From Firmicutes bacterium UBA6418 (GTDB taxonomy: Bacteria; Bacillota; Clostridia; Peptostreptococcales; Anaerovoracaceae): 10,398 nucleotides of DNA. The DNA lies in the NCBI GenBank assembly GCA_002439735.1, contig DJPG01000106.1:1-10398 (forward strand), read 5' to 3'. Below, one piece after another: positions 1 to 6,858 of this stretch. Numbering within the stretch: position 1 is the stretch's first letter; each line of letters starts with the position of its first letter. The notes under the pieces were generated by a model. It searched no databases. It was given only the letters and a program-made list of their open reading frames with translations, and was not told where the DNA came from. Both the position numbers and the translations under genes were made by a program.

Positions 1-1
1 T

Positions 2-853
2 AACGAAGTCGACATGTCCGTTGTACAGCAGATTTCTGACTTCATTCAGGAGTCTTCCAATATCAGCATCTTGGCATTGCTTCCACCGGTATTCGTTATC
101 GTGGCCGTTGCCATGAAGTTCCCGGCAATCCCGTCCCTGATCGGCGGTGTCTTCATCGGTGTACCGTTCTTCTTCTGGAATAAGGCGCATGTTGAAGCAG
201 CAACGGGTCTTCCGCTGAAAAAATCCATCTTCACGATCATGAACAACGGTATCGGCATGGGTCAGGTTCCGGAAGGCGTGGAAGACGGATCGGTGATCGC
301 AAAACTGGCCGACCTGTTATCCAACGGTGGTATGCAGGGTATGTTCTGGACGATTTCCATCATCCTTTGCGCGATGTGCTTCGGCGGTATCGTAGACGTA
401 ACCGGTATCATGGGTACTTTCGCGGAAATGCTGCTGAAAGTCGCGAAGGGCAGAGGCGGTCTGGTTCTGGCGACCGAAGTGATGTGCTTAGTTGTAAACG
501 CAATTTGCTGCGACCAGTACTTAGCACTGGTACTGCCTGGCAGAATGTTCAAGGAAAAATTCGAAGATATGAGACTGCGTCCGGAGAACTTATCCAGAGC
601 ACTGGAAGACTGCGGTACAATTACATCCAACTTCTTCCCTTGGAACACCTGCGGCGCGACTATGCGTAACTTCCTCGGTGTTGACTCCAGCTATATCCCT
701 TATGCGATTCTGAACTGGCTGAACCCGATCGTATCCGTATTCTTCGGTTACACCGGCATCACCATGACCAAACTGACGGATGAAGAATATGCAAAGATCT
801 TAGAAGAAAGAGAAGAAGAAAAGAAAGCTGCCTTAAAGGCTCTGGAAGCTTAG
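2..853 (+). CDS. NhaC-family Na+/H+ antiporter-type transporter, 3' part only
   Basis: This is an integral membrane secondary transporter of the NhaC family. Members typically exchange Na+ for H+, and some relatives carry organic ions. The frame is open to the left edge (N-E-V-D precede the ATG at 14), so that ATG is probably internal and the true start lies outside the window. About 283 residues are visible, against roughly 450-500 for complete family members. Several hydrophobic segments can be seen, along with the family-like stretches ending in VNAICCDQYLALVLPGRMF and TITSNFFPWNTCGATM. The protein ends in a strongly charged, probably helical cytoplasmic tail rich in Glu and Lys. A strong terminator follows the TAG stop. 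The gene lies on the same side as, but separate from, the arginine deiminase operon. A role in arginine/ornithine exchange is possible but only inferred. The family call is firm, the substrate unknown. Confidence 0.85.
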   Translation, partial: NEVDMSVVQQISDFIQESSNISILALLPPVFVIVAVAMKFPAIPSLIGGVFIGVPFFFWNKAHVEAATGLPLKKSIFTIMNNGIGMGQVPEGVEDGSVIAKLADLLSNGGMQGMFWTISIILCAMCFGGIVDVTGIMGTFAEMLLKVAKGRGGLVLATEVMCLVVNAICCDQYLALVLPGRMFKEKFEDMRLRPENLSRALEDCGTITSNFFPWNTCGATMRNFLGVDSSYIPYAILNWLNPIVSVFFGYTGITMTKLTDEEYAKILEEREEEKKAALKALEA

Positions 854-899
854 GCCGCACAAGATCGAATTCGCTCATCTTCAACTGAATCAAGATTTC

Positions 900-927
900 A
901 ACTCCCGGCTTCGGCCGGGAGTTTTGT
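900..927 (+). terminator. Intrinsic terminator of the nhaC-family gene
   Basis: A perfect 10-bp stem (900-909 with 914-923) closed by a stable TTCG tetraloop is followed immediately by a short T-run. It lies 47 bases after the nhaC-family stop codon and should end that transcript. Confidence 0.9.
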
Positions 928-940
928 TGTACGCATCTCT

Positions 941-980
941 AACGAAAAAAGGCGTCTTTCACCAGACGTCTTTTTTCGTT
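941..980. terminator. Second, bidirectional intrinsic terminator
   Basis: An inverted repeat of 17 base pairs (941-957 with 964-980, one G-T wobble) has a six-base loop. It carries a six-A tract on its left arm and a six-T tract on its right arm, so it can work in both directions. It stands 18 bases after the first terminator and isolates the antiporter gene from the permease gene downstream. Confidence 0.85.
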
Positions 981-1156
981 TACATTTACATTTTACATAA
1001 CCGCAGAATTAGAATCAAACACTTCTGCTATCTTTATTCTAATCCTTGTATACAGTATATGTCAAATGTTTTCCGTCGGTTTTTCTGTTCTTTTTTCTGT
1101 ACCTGAAAACGCCTTTTCCCCTTATATTTCAAGTCTTTTTCCCGCATACTATCCCT
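981..1156. other. AT-rich gene-free spacer upstream of the permease gene
   Basis: The gap between the antiporter and permease genes is more than 300 bases. Beyond the two terminators it contains no credible gene: the short open frames are low-complexity and Phe/Tyr-rich. Three TTTACAT heptamers start at 979, 985 and 992. Two overlapping inverted repeats follow, GCAGAA/TTCTGC (1003-1008, 1023-1028) and ATTAGAAT/ATTCTAAT (1008-1015, 1036-1043). The permease promoter should be in here, but I could not find a convincing -35/-10 pair. Confidence 0.5.
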
Positions 1157-1163
1157 AGGAGGG
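1157..1163 (+). promoter_or_regulatory. Ribosome binding site deciding the permease start
   Basis: AGGAGGG is a near-perfect Shine-Dalgarno site. It lies 9 bases before the ATG at 1173 but only 3 bases before the in-frame GTG at 1167, so the ATG is the better start. Confidence 0.7.
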
Positions 1164-1172
1164 AATGTGAAG

Positions 1173-2195
1173 ATGCAGAATTTTTTTCTGGATGCGGTGG
1201 ACTTTTTAACCGGCCTTTTAAGCGGTCTGTTGTCGCTTTTAAGTCCCTGTTTTATTGCTTTGGTGCTTGCCTACCTTTTGAATCCGGCAGTCACCTGGTT
1301 TGCCGAAAAATGCAAAAGTCGCGTGCTGGCCATTGCCGTCACGTATCTGCTTGCGACCGCCGCGGTATGCGGGCTGGTCTGCGGTTTTGTCGTGCTCATC
1401 ATCGGAACTCTTCCAAAAGGCAGTCCGATCGATATCGTGCAGCAGATTCTCTCTTACTTTGAAAGCGCTTATCGTGCTGCGGACGCATTTTTCACAGATG
1501 TACTTCCTGCCGGCACACCCTCTCCGATCCGTGCAAGCTTGGAAGCACTGCGAGATCGTCTGGAAAGTCGCTTTTCGGTCGATGCGGCCTTCACCTTTCT
1601 CAGCGGGCTCAGTGGTATTCTGATCAGCTTCTTTATCGGACTGGTTGCTTCCATCTACCTGCTCAAGGACAAAGACTATTTTATTTCTCTGTGGGAAAGG
1701 TTTCTTGCCCTTGTTTTGCCACAAAAAACGCATGGCCTCCTCTGCGAAACACTGGATGAGATCCATCAGGTTCTCTCAACCTTCATCAAAGGCGCATTGA
1801 TCGACAGTTTCATCATCGCTTTCCTGTCCTCAGTGGTTCTGACCGTGCTTCGGGTCAATTACGCGGTCATTATTGGGATTTTGGGCGGTTTCCTCAATAT
1901 TATTCCGTATTTCGGGCCGTTTTTTGGCATGATCCCTGCCTTTGCGGTTGCCGCCGTGACCGGAGGCCTCGCGCACGGCGCCCTGGCGATCCTCGGTCTG
2001 TTCGCGGTGCAGCAGCTGGATTCCAACTACATCTATCCCAAGATCGTCGGCACAAGTACCGGCCTGCACCCGCTTTTTATCCTGCTTGCGGTTTCGGTTT
2101 TCGGATCTTTAGGCGGTATTCTCGGCATGCTGCTGGCGGTTCCACTCGCCGGCGTTGCACAAATATTTATAAAAAAATGGGCATTTCGCAAATAG
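1173..2195 (+). CDS. AI-2E family transporter (PerM/YtvI-like membrane permease)
   Basis: This is a polytopic inner-membrane protein of about 340 residues, a typical length for the AI-2E/UPF0118 family. Members have been linked to autoinducer-2 export (TqsA), Na+/H+ exchange and other efflux, so the substrate cannot be named from sequence. Visible features are paired hydrophobic segments at about residues 10-38 and 50-78, a long soluble stretch at about 80-140, a segment at 145-165, and a final block of helices from about 205 to 335. That block carries the family signature NIIPYFGP (242-249) and the conserved QQLDSNYIYPKIVG (280-293) followed by LHPLFILLAV. I chose ATG 1173 over GTG 1167 because of spacing to the ribosome binding site. 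No clear terminator follows; the next gene has its own promoter. Confidence 0.88.
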   Translation: MQNFFLDAVDFLTGLLSGLLSLLSPCFIALVLAYLLNPAVTWFAEKCKSRVLAIAVTYLLATAAVCGLVCGFVVLIIGTLPKGSPIDIVQQILSYFESAYRAADAFFTDVLPAGTPSPIRASLEALRDRLESRFSVDAAFTFLSGLSGILISFFIGLVASIYLLKDKDYFISLWERFLALVLPQKTHGLLCETLDEIHQVLSTFIKGALIDSFIIAFLSSVVLTVLRVNYAVIIGILGGFLNIIPYFGPFFGMIPAFAVAAVTGGLAHGALAILGLFAVQQLDSNYIYPKIVGTSTGLHPLFILLAVSVFGSLGGILGMLLAVPLAGVAQIFIKKWAFRK

Positions 2196-2240
2196 ATTCA
2201 AAAAAACGTTGCATTTCCATACTTTTATTTATTTTTTCTC

Positions 2241-2269
2241 TTGATTTTTTATATTTATTCATCTATAAT
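2241..2269 (+). promoter_or_regulatory. Strong sigma-A type promoter for the ArgH-like gene
   Basis: TTGATT (2241-2246) and a perfect TATAAT (2264-2269) are separated by exactly 17 bases. This is an optimal housekeeping layout in an AT-rich spacer, upstream of the ArgH-like start at 2367. It predicts transcription starting near 2276 and a leader of about 90 bases. The 18 bases at 2246-2263 also partly resemble an ARG box (about 15 of 18), but AT-rich sequence gives such matches easily. Confidence 0.75.
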
Positions 2270-2300
2270 AAGGCCATACGCATAAGGAATTATACACTAG

Positions 2301-2318
2301 TTTTAATAATTATTCAAC
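2301..2318 (+). promoter_or_regulatory. Candidate ARG box (ArgR operator)
   Basis: TTTTAATAATTATTCAAC matches the bacterial ARG-box consensus WNTGAATWWWWATTCANW at 16 of 18 positions; the two misses are G to T at position 4 and W to C at position 18. It sits in the predicted leader of the ArgH-like gene, about 25 bases after the likely transcription start, where a bound repressor could block elongation or initiation. The flanking DNA is very AT-rich, so chance is a real alternative. No ArgR gene is in the window. Confidence 0.4.
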
Positions 2319-2366
2319 TATCCCATATCAGACAAACACGCAAACAAAAAAAAGGGGGGCTTTCAC

Positions 2367-3314
2367 ATGATGAAGCTTTGGAATGGTAAATATTTAGATG
2401 AAGAAGCCTTGCTCGCGGATCAATTCAGCGCATCGATCGCATTTGATCAGAGACTTTGGAAGCAGGACATTCTATGCAGCATCGCGCATGCTAAGAAACT
2501 GGCGGCACAGGGAAAACTCACAGATGACGAATGTGACACGATCGTGGTTCATCTGCAGGAGATCCTCTGGGACATGGAGGCAGGCAGACTGCATTTTACT
2601 GACGAAGATCATGATATTCAGAACGCTGTTGAAAAACTGCTGAAACGCAGGATCGGCAATATCGCGGATAAGATTCGTCAGGATCAGGATCCGGCCATAC
2701 GCGCGGCTCTTTCGCTCCGTCTGTATCAGAAAGAAGCGATTCAGACGCTTTCTCACGGAATCGATCAATTGACCGACGCGCTGCATATGCTGGCCGCACA
2801 GCCAGCCGAATCGATCCCGGGTCAGGATCCGACGGCATGTGCCGCATTGGCTGACAGTCTGGCACAGGATAAGGCACGGTTTGCGGATTGTGAAAAACGC
2901 ACCTTGGCAAGTGACACCCATGCTACGGACGCGGCAAAGATCGCTGTCTGCGATACCGCTTTCGCGTCGGAATTTTTAAGTGCCTGCGCATCTTCCATGG
3001 CACATCTGGCCGCGTTCTGCGACGGATTGGTTCTTACGGCGCACTTCGGTGCAGATCCGCAGGTGCCGTCCCTGACCGACGCGCAGCTGCACATCTGCAG
3101 ATTGATCAGCAACAAGACATCTCGCGTCACCGGCGATCTGATGTCAGTACTGACCACTTCCGGTTCTTTCACCGTCTCCGCGGCCGCGAAGCTGCAGGAA
3201 ACCTGTCAGCCGCTGTTTGACGGTTACGACTCTCTGAAAGACACGCTCAAGGTGCTCTGTAATATCCTGCAGGCCAGCTGTCCGGCAGCCGTAAACGACG
3301 AACAGACTGCCTAA
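2367..3314 (+). CDS. ArgH-like protein lacking the catalytic motifs and C-terminal domain (probable pseudoenzyme)
   Basis: This 315-residue protein is homologous to argininosuccinate lyase, which splits argininosuccinate into arginine and fumarate and is usually about 460 residues. Clear ArgH landmarks remain: the start KLWNGKY (normally KLWGGRF), the stretch ending DILCSIAHAKKL (34-45), HDIQNAVEKLL (82-92), CDTAFASEFLSA (195-206), NKTSRVTGDLMSVLT (249-263) and LQETCQPLFDGYDSLKDTL (276-294). The three active-site signatures are gone. The HTxRSRNDQ region is substituted in place (about 105-113), PGYTHLQ has become PGQDPTA (151-157), and the GSSxMPxKxNP serine loop is replaced by DPQVPSLTDAQ (230-240). 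About 35 residues are missing between 152 and 195, about 11 before the serine loop, and the C-terminal domain is absent. Eleven cysteines are present. Argininosuccinate lyase activity is very unlikely. The gene has its own strong promoter and an AAAGGGGGG ribosome binding site 7 bases before ATG 2367. It is either a repurposed protein of the arginine locus or a decaying gene; the unbroken frame favours the former. Confidence 0.8.
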   Translation: MMKLWNGKYLDEEALLADQFSASIAFDQRLWKQDILCSIAHAKKLAAQGKLTDDECDTIVVHLQEILWDMEAGRLHFTDEDHDIQNAVEKLLKRRIGNIADKIRQDQDPAIRAALSLRLYQKEAIQTLSHGIDQLTDALHMLAAQPAESIPGQDPTACAALADSLAQDKARFADCEKRTLASDTHATDAAKIAVCDTAFASEFLSACASSMAHLAAFCDGLVLTAHFGADPQVPSLTDAQLHICRLISNKTSRVTGDLMSVLTTSGSFTVSAAAKLQETCQPLFDGYDSLKDTLKVLCNILQASCPAAVNDEQTA

Positions 3315-3387
3315 GCGGGAGCCGTCCACGGCGCTGTCGCGATGGCGGGCGAGCAGTGAGGCTGCGCGCATAAGCTGCATATAAAGA

Positions 3388-3432
3388 AAGCCCCGCAGAG
3401 GATGCAAACATGAAATGCATCCCGCGGGGCTT
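3388..3432. terminator. Terminator between the convergent ArgH-like and arcC genes
   Basis: A two-part stem lies between the two stop codons: an outer 9 bp (3388-3396 with 3424-3432, containing GCCCCGC/GCGGGGC) and an inner 7 bp (3400-3406 with 3416-3422), with a 9-base loop. On the - strand it is followed by TCTTTAT, so it should end the arc operon. On the + strand the tail TTCGTTTGT is weaker but may still stop the ArgH-like transcript. Confidence 0.8.
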
Positions 3433-3486
3433 CGTTTGTATGTTGTATATGGTTATGCAGACAATCGGATCGCTATGCCGACAGCA

Positions 3487-4431
3487 TTACGCGAATGTGA
3501 TCACGGTTCCGGTCTTACCCTCCAGCGCATCGATTGCCTTGTCTAAGGACGTGATGATGGCTTTCTTGTCCGGATTTGCTCTGACAAACTTCATGGCAGC
3601 CTGCACCTTCGGCAGCATGGATCCCGGTGCGAACTGACCCTCTTCGCAGTATTTTGCTGCGTCTGCCAGAGACAGGGAAGACAGGTTTTCCTGATTCGGT
3701 TTGTTGAAATTGATCGCAACCTTTTCGACTTCCGTCAGGATCATCAGTGCGTCAGCGTCAACCTGCTCTGCGAGCAGTTCTGCCGCGAAGTCCTTATCGA
3801 TCACTGCCGCAACACCCTCCATGGTACCGTCCGCGTTTTCCACAACTGGAATTCCGCCACCGCCGCAAGCGATGACGATCGTGGAGTCCCAAAGCTGCTT
3901 GATCGCGTCGATCTCAACGATCTTTCGCGGCAGCGGGGATGCAACGACTCTTCTCCAGCCTCTGCCGGCGTCTTCCTTCATCGTATAGCCCTTTGTGCTT
4001 TCCAGTTCCTTTGCCTCAGCCTCGCTGTAAAACGGACCGATCGGCTTAGTCGGATTCTCGAACGCCGGGTCAGCCTTCTCCACGACCATCTGCGTCGCCA
4101 AGGTGACGACCGGAATGTTCTTGTTGCAGATATTCAGCGCATACTTTAAGGACTGCTGCAGGTGATATCCGATATATCCCTGCGACATCGCGCCGCAAAC
4201 GTCGAACGGCATTGCCGGGGTAACATCCTTTGCGGTCTCGGACGCGAGCAGGATTCTGCCTACCTGCGGTCCGTTGCCGTGGACCACGGCGATCTCATAG
4301 CCTCTCTGGCTGATCTCTGCGATGCGTTCGCAGGTCTGTTTTACCACGGCCAGCTGCGCTTCCGCGGTCGGTTCTGCTTTGCCGGACTGCAGGGCGTTGC
4401 CGCCGAGCGCAATTACTAATCTCTGTGTCAT
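3487..4431 (-). CDS. arcC: Carbamate kinase
   Basis: This cytoplasmic enzyme is the last step of the arginine deiminase pathway: carbamoyl phosphate plus ADP gives ATP, CO2 and ammonia. It is the only energy-yielding step. The 314 residues match the usual length. Amino-acid-kinase motifs are in place: ALGGNALQ (8-15), VVHGNGPQVGR (49-59), the MSQGYIGYHLQQSL helix (82-95), RRVVASPLPRKI (160-171), ACGGGGIPVVE (188-198), VIDKDFAAELLA (210-221) and GSMLPKVQAA (270-279). The residue 115-150 region with NPTKPIGPFY is the lid typical of carbamate kinases. The start lies 13 bases after the arcA stop codon, and its AAGGAG ribosome binding site overlaps that stop, so it is co-transcribed with arcA and probably translationally coupled. 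Nothing is missing or unusual. Confidence 0.97.
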   Translation of the reverse strand: MTQRLVIALGGNALQSGKAEPTAEAQLAVVKQTCERIAEISQRGYEIAVVHGNGPQVGRILLASETAKDVTPAMPFDVCGAMSQGYIGYHLQQSLKYALNICNKNIPVVTLATQMVVEKADPAFENPTKPIGPFYSEAEAKELESTKGYTMKEDAGRGWRRVVASPLPRKIVEIDAIKQLWDSTIVIACGGGGIPVVENADGTMEGVAAVIDKDFAAELLAEQVDADALMILTEVEKVAINFNKPNQENLSSLSLADAAKYCEEGQFAPGSMLPKVQAAMKFVRANPDKKAIITSLDKAIDALEGKTGTVITFA

Positions 4432-4444
4432 TCGTTTTTTCTCC

Positions 4445-5665
4445 TTATAAATCGTCTCTGTTGACCGGGCAGGACATGCATCTTGGGCCGCCTCGCCCTC
4501 TGGATAATTCCGCAGATGGAATCGCCAGGACTTTGATGCCCTTCTTGTCTAAGAGATCATTGGTTACATAGTTTCTTTCATAGGTCACAACGGTACCCGG
4601 TGCGATGCAGAGCGTGTTGGAACCGTCATTCCACTGTTCTCTCTGTGCCGCGATCAGGTCGCCGCCGCCGCAGCGGATCAGATCCACTGCCGGGAGTTTG
4701 AGTTCCAGAGCCAAGACTTTGGAAAGCTCGTCTTTCATGGCATTGTACTTCATCTCGCCGTTTTCGCCGAGTGTGATCTCATAAACGCTAAGCGGACCCT
4801 CGATCTCCGGATGAATGGTGAACTTGTCGAAGTCGACCATGGTAAATACCGTATCCAGATGCATGAAAGCTCTGCACTTCGGAATATCGAAGACGAGCAC
4901 TTTCTTGAACGAGGAGTTCTTCAAAAGGTTCGCCGCGAAATTTTCAATGCCGGCGATCGTCGTTCTCTGGGAGTAGCCGATCGCTACGATATCTTTGGAA
5001 AGCACCAGTACATCGCCGCCTTCGATGGAATAATTGTCGTAAACGTCATACCACTGCGGGGTATCTTCTAGCGCGAAATCGCGGTTATACTTGAGCATAT
5101 ATTTGAGAAGCAGGGCTTCTCTTCTTCTTGCCGGTGTCGACATGTGGTGGATGTTGATCCCGTTGCCGATGCAGGCCCCCGGGTCTCTGGTAAAGTACAG
5201 GTTCGGCATCGGATCGCTGGCGAACGGCTCTTCGCTGACCGCGATGTCGTATAGGGAATTCGTCTTGATGTGCGCGATCTCCTCCGCGAAAATGCCCGCG
5301 ATGCAGGTTTCTACCAGATCTTCCGCGTTCTTGGAAAGCAGATACTCGATGATTGCTTCCTTGCGACCCTCAGAGTAGATCTCCGAAAGCTCTACGAATT
5401 CTCTGACAAAATTATATTTGATCTTTTCATCTTTGAGCGCTTTGGCGGTTTCGGTCTGATAATAAATGACTTCCACGCCGTTTTCTCTCAGGACTTCTGC
5501 AAATCTGTCGTGTTCGATCTGTGCTACTTTTAAAAATGGGATGTCATCAAATAACAGTCTTTCGAAGTTGTTTGGAGTTAATTTTTCCAGTTCTCTTCCC
5601 GGTCTGTGAAGCAGAACCTTGTTTAATTTTCCGATTTCCGAAAAATTATGGATTCCAGGATACAT
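4445..5665 (-). CDS. arcA: Arginine deiminase
   Basis: This enzyme hydrolyses L-arginine to citrulline and ammonia in the cytoplasm, the first step of the arginine deiminase pathway. At 406 residues it has the normal length. The catalytic set is complete: Asp161 in NLYFTRDP, Glu215 in the EGGD motif (215-218), His269 in MHLDTVF, and the nucleophile Cys396 in GGPRCMSCP near the C-terminus. These correspond to Asp166, Glu224, His278 and Cys406 of the Pseudomonas aeruginosa enzyme. Start ATG 5665 is preceded by GGGAGG at a 5-base spacing. It lies 98 bases downstream of arcB in the same direction, with a hairpin in the gap, and 13 bases before arcC. Members release ammonia that also helps cells withstand acid. 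It should act with arcB and arcC as a complete ATP-yielding module. Confidence 0.97.
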   Translation of the reverse strand: MYPGIHNFSEIGKLNKVLLHRPGRELEKLTPNNFERLLFDDIPFLKVAQIEHDRFAEVLRENGVEVIYYQTETAKALKDEKIKYNFVREFVELSEIYSEGRKEAIIEYLLSKNAEDLVETCIAGIFAEEIAHIKTNSLYDIAVSEEPFASDPMPNLYFTRDPGACIGNGINIHHMSTPARRREALLLKYMLKYNRDFALEDTPQWYDVYDNYSIEGGDVLVLSKDIVAIGYSQRTTIAGIENFAANLLKNSSFKKVLVFDIPKCRAFMHLDTVFTMVDFDKFTIHPEIEGPLSVYEITLGENGEMKYNAMKDELSKVLALELKLPAVDLIRCGGGDLIAAQREQWNDGSNTLCIAPGTVVTYERNYVTNDLLDKKGIKVLAIPSAELSRGRGGPRCMSCPVNRDDL

Positions 5666-5686
5666 AGGATCCTCCCTTCTGATTCT

Positions 5687-5719
5687 GCAGGAAAAAGGGG
5701 CATCTGCGTTTTTTCCTGC
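5687..5719 (-). promoter_or_regulatory. Stem-loop in the arcA leader
   Basis: GCAGGAAAAA (5687-5696) is exactly complementary to TTTTTCCTGC (5710-5719), giving a 10-bp stem with a 13-base loop. In the arc transcript it ends 10 bases before the arcA ribosome binding site (5671-5676). It has no T-run in the transcribed direction, so it is not a standard terminator. It may be an RNA processing or stability element, or an operator. A second, weaker 5-bp hairpin (5747-5760) lies just after the arcB stop. Confidence 0.45.
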
Positions 5720-5763
5720 TTTTGGACATTGATTGACAAATTCCTTCTGCGACGCCGCAGATT

Positions 5764-6759
5764 TTAGCCCATGGTCGCTACCATAACCGCCTTGATGGTG
5801 TGCATTCTGTTTTCGGCTTCGTCGAAAACCTTGGAGTGTCTGGACAGGAATACTTCGTCAGTCACCTCACGGATGTCGTATCCGAGATCCATCTGTTCCT
5901 TTGCCATGGTCGTATCGAAATCGTGGAAAGACGGCAGGCAGTGCATGAAGATCACGTCACCGTTTTCGGTCTTGTCGAGCATTTCCTTGGTTACCTTGAA
6001 CGGTGTCAGCATGCGGACTCTTTCCGGAATCTGATCCTCTTCACCCATGGATGCCCAGATGTCGGTGTAAAGGACGTCCGCACCCTTCAGACAAGCTTCA
6101 TCGGAGGATACTTCGATGGTCGCTCCGGTGTATGCAGCCACTTCTCTTGCTCTTGCGATCACGTCGTGGTCGATCTGATCCGCCAGCTCCTGCGGCCCGT
6201 AAGCGACAAAGTGCATTCCCATCTTCGCGCAGCCATACATCCATGCGTAAGCCATGTTGTTGCGGATATCGCCGCAGAATACAACTTTTACTTTGTTGAG
6301 CGGTTTCGCGATGTGTTCTTCGATGGTCAAAAGGTCAGCCAGGATCTGGGTCGGGTGGTCGACGTCGGTCAGGCCGTTCCATACCGGTACGCCTGCATTG
6401 TTTGCCAGTTCTTCTACGACAGACTGCTTGAAGCCTCTGTATTCGATGCCGTCATAGAATCTGCCGAGAACCTTTGCGGTGTCCGCGATCGTTTCCTTCT
6501 TGCCCATCTGGGAGCTCTTGCTGTCCAGGAAAGTCACGTGCGCGCCTTCGTCCAGCGCTGCAACTTCAAATGCGCATCTGGTTCTGGTGGAAGTCTTTTC
6601 AAACAGCAGAACAATGTTCTTGCCCTTGAGCACCTCGTTGTGGATGCCTGCTCTTTTTTTGGACTTTAAGTCATGTGCGAGATCCAGCATATAACGGATC
6701 TCTTCCGGTGTGAAATCCATAAGTGTTAAAAAACTTCTTCCTTTTAAATTTACTGCCAT
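5764..6759 (-). CDS. arcB: Ornithine carbamoyltransferase, probably the catabolic enzyme
   Basis: The enzyme interconverts citrulline plus phosphate and ornithine plus carbamoyl phosphate. In this operon it should run in the catabolic direction and feed carbamoyl phosphate to carbamate kinase. The 331 residues match the family. The carbamoyl-phosphate motif STRTR is at 57-61, DHPTQ at 134-138, the ornithine-binding SMG at 237-239, and HCLP at 273-276 in FMHCLPSFHD, as in catabolic enzymes. It is the first gene of the arcB-arcA-arcC run. ATG 6759 has a GGAG site 7 bases upstream. The 99-base gap to the regulator gene contains a possible TACAAT -10 box (6844-6849), but its -35 match is poor and no ARG box was found there. 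The name argF would be equally acceptable; the neighbours favour arcB. Confidence 0.95.
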   Translation of the reverse strand: MAVNLKGRSFLTLMDFTPEEIRYMLDLAHDLKSKKRAGIHNEVLKGKNIVLLFEKTSTRTRCAFEVAALDEGAHVTFLDSKSSQMGKKETIADTAKVLGRFYDGIEYRGFKQSVVEELANNAGVPVWNGLTDVDHPTQILADLLTIEEHIAKPLNKVKVVFCGDIRNNMAYAWMYGCAKMGMHFVAYGPQELADQIDHDVIARAREVAAYTGATIEVSSDEACLKGADVLYTDIWASMGEEDQIPERVRMLTPFKVTKEMLDKTENGDVIFMHCLPSFHDFDTTMAKEQMDLGYDIREVTDEVFLSRHSKVFDEAENRMHTIKAVMVATMG

Positions 6760-6858
6760 TTTGTCTCTCCTTTTCCATTACGTTTCGTTACCAATAGCAT
6801 TTACAATTTTTTTTGCGTTATTCCGCTCTTTTCTATACTTCAGATTGTACTATATCGG

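Noticed and set aside
924..1106. Small open frame after the antiporter gene
   Set aside because: It runs through the second terminator and gives a low-complexity Phe/Tyr/Cys-rich peptide with no ribosome binding site.
1173..2195. Calling the AI-2E family protein a quorum-sensing exporter
   Set aside because: The family name covers transporters with differing substrates, and no luxS or lsr gene is in the window to support that role.
2177..2389. Small open frame overlapping the permease end and the ArgH-like start
   Set aside because: It spans the promoter region and overlaps the start of a supported gene; its composition simply reflects AT-rich DNA.
2367..3314. Explaining the ArgH-like gene as an ordinary argH broken by a frameshift
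   Set aside because: I read the nucleotides around two lost motifs in the other frames and the motifs do not reappear, while homology continues in the same frame on both sides.
5800..6669. Open frame of 289 codons on the + strand
   Set aside because: It is antisense to arcB, which has all its family motifs, and shows no recognisable domain of its own.
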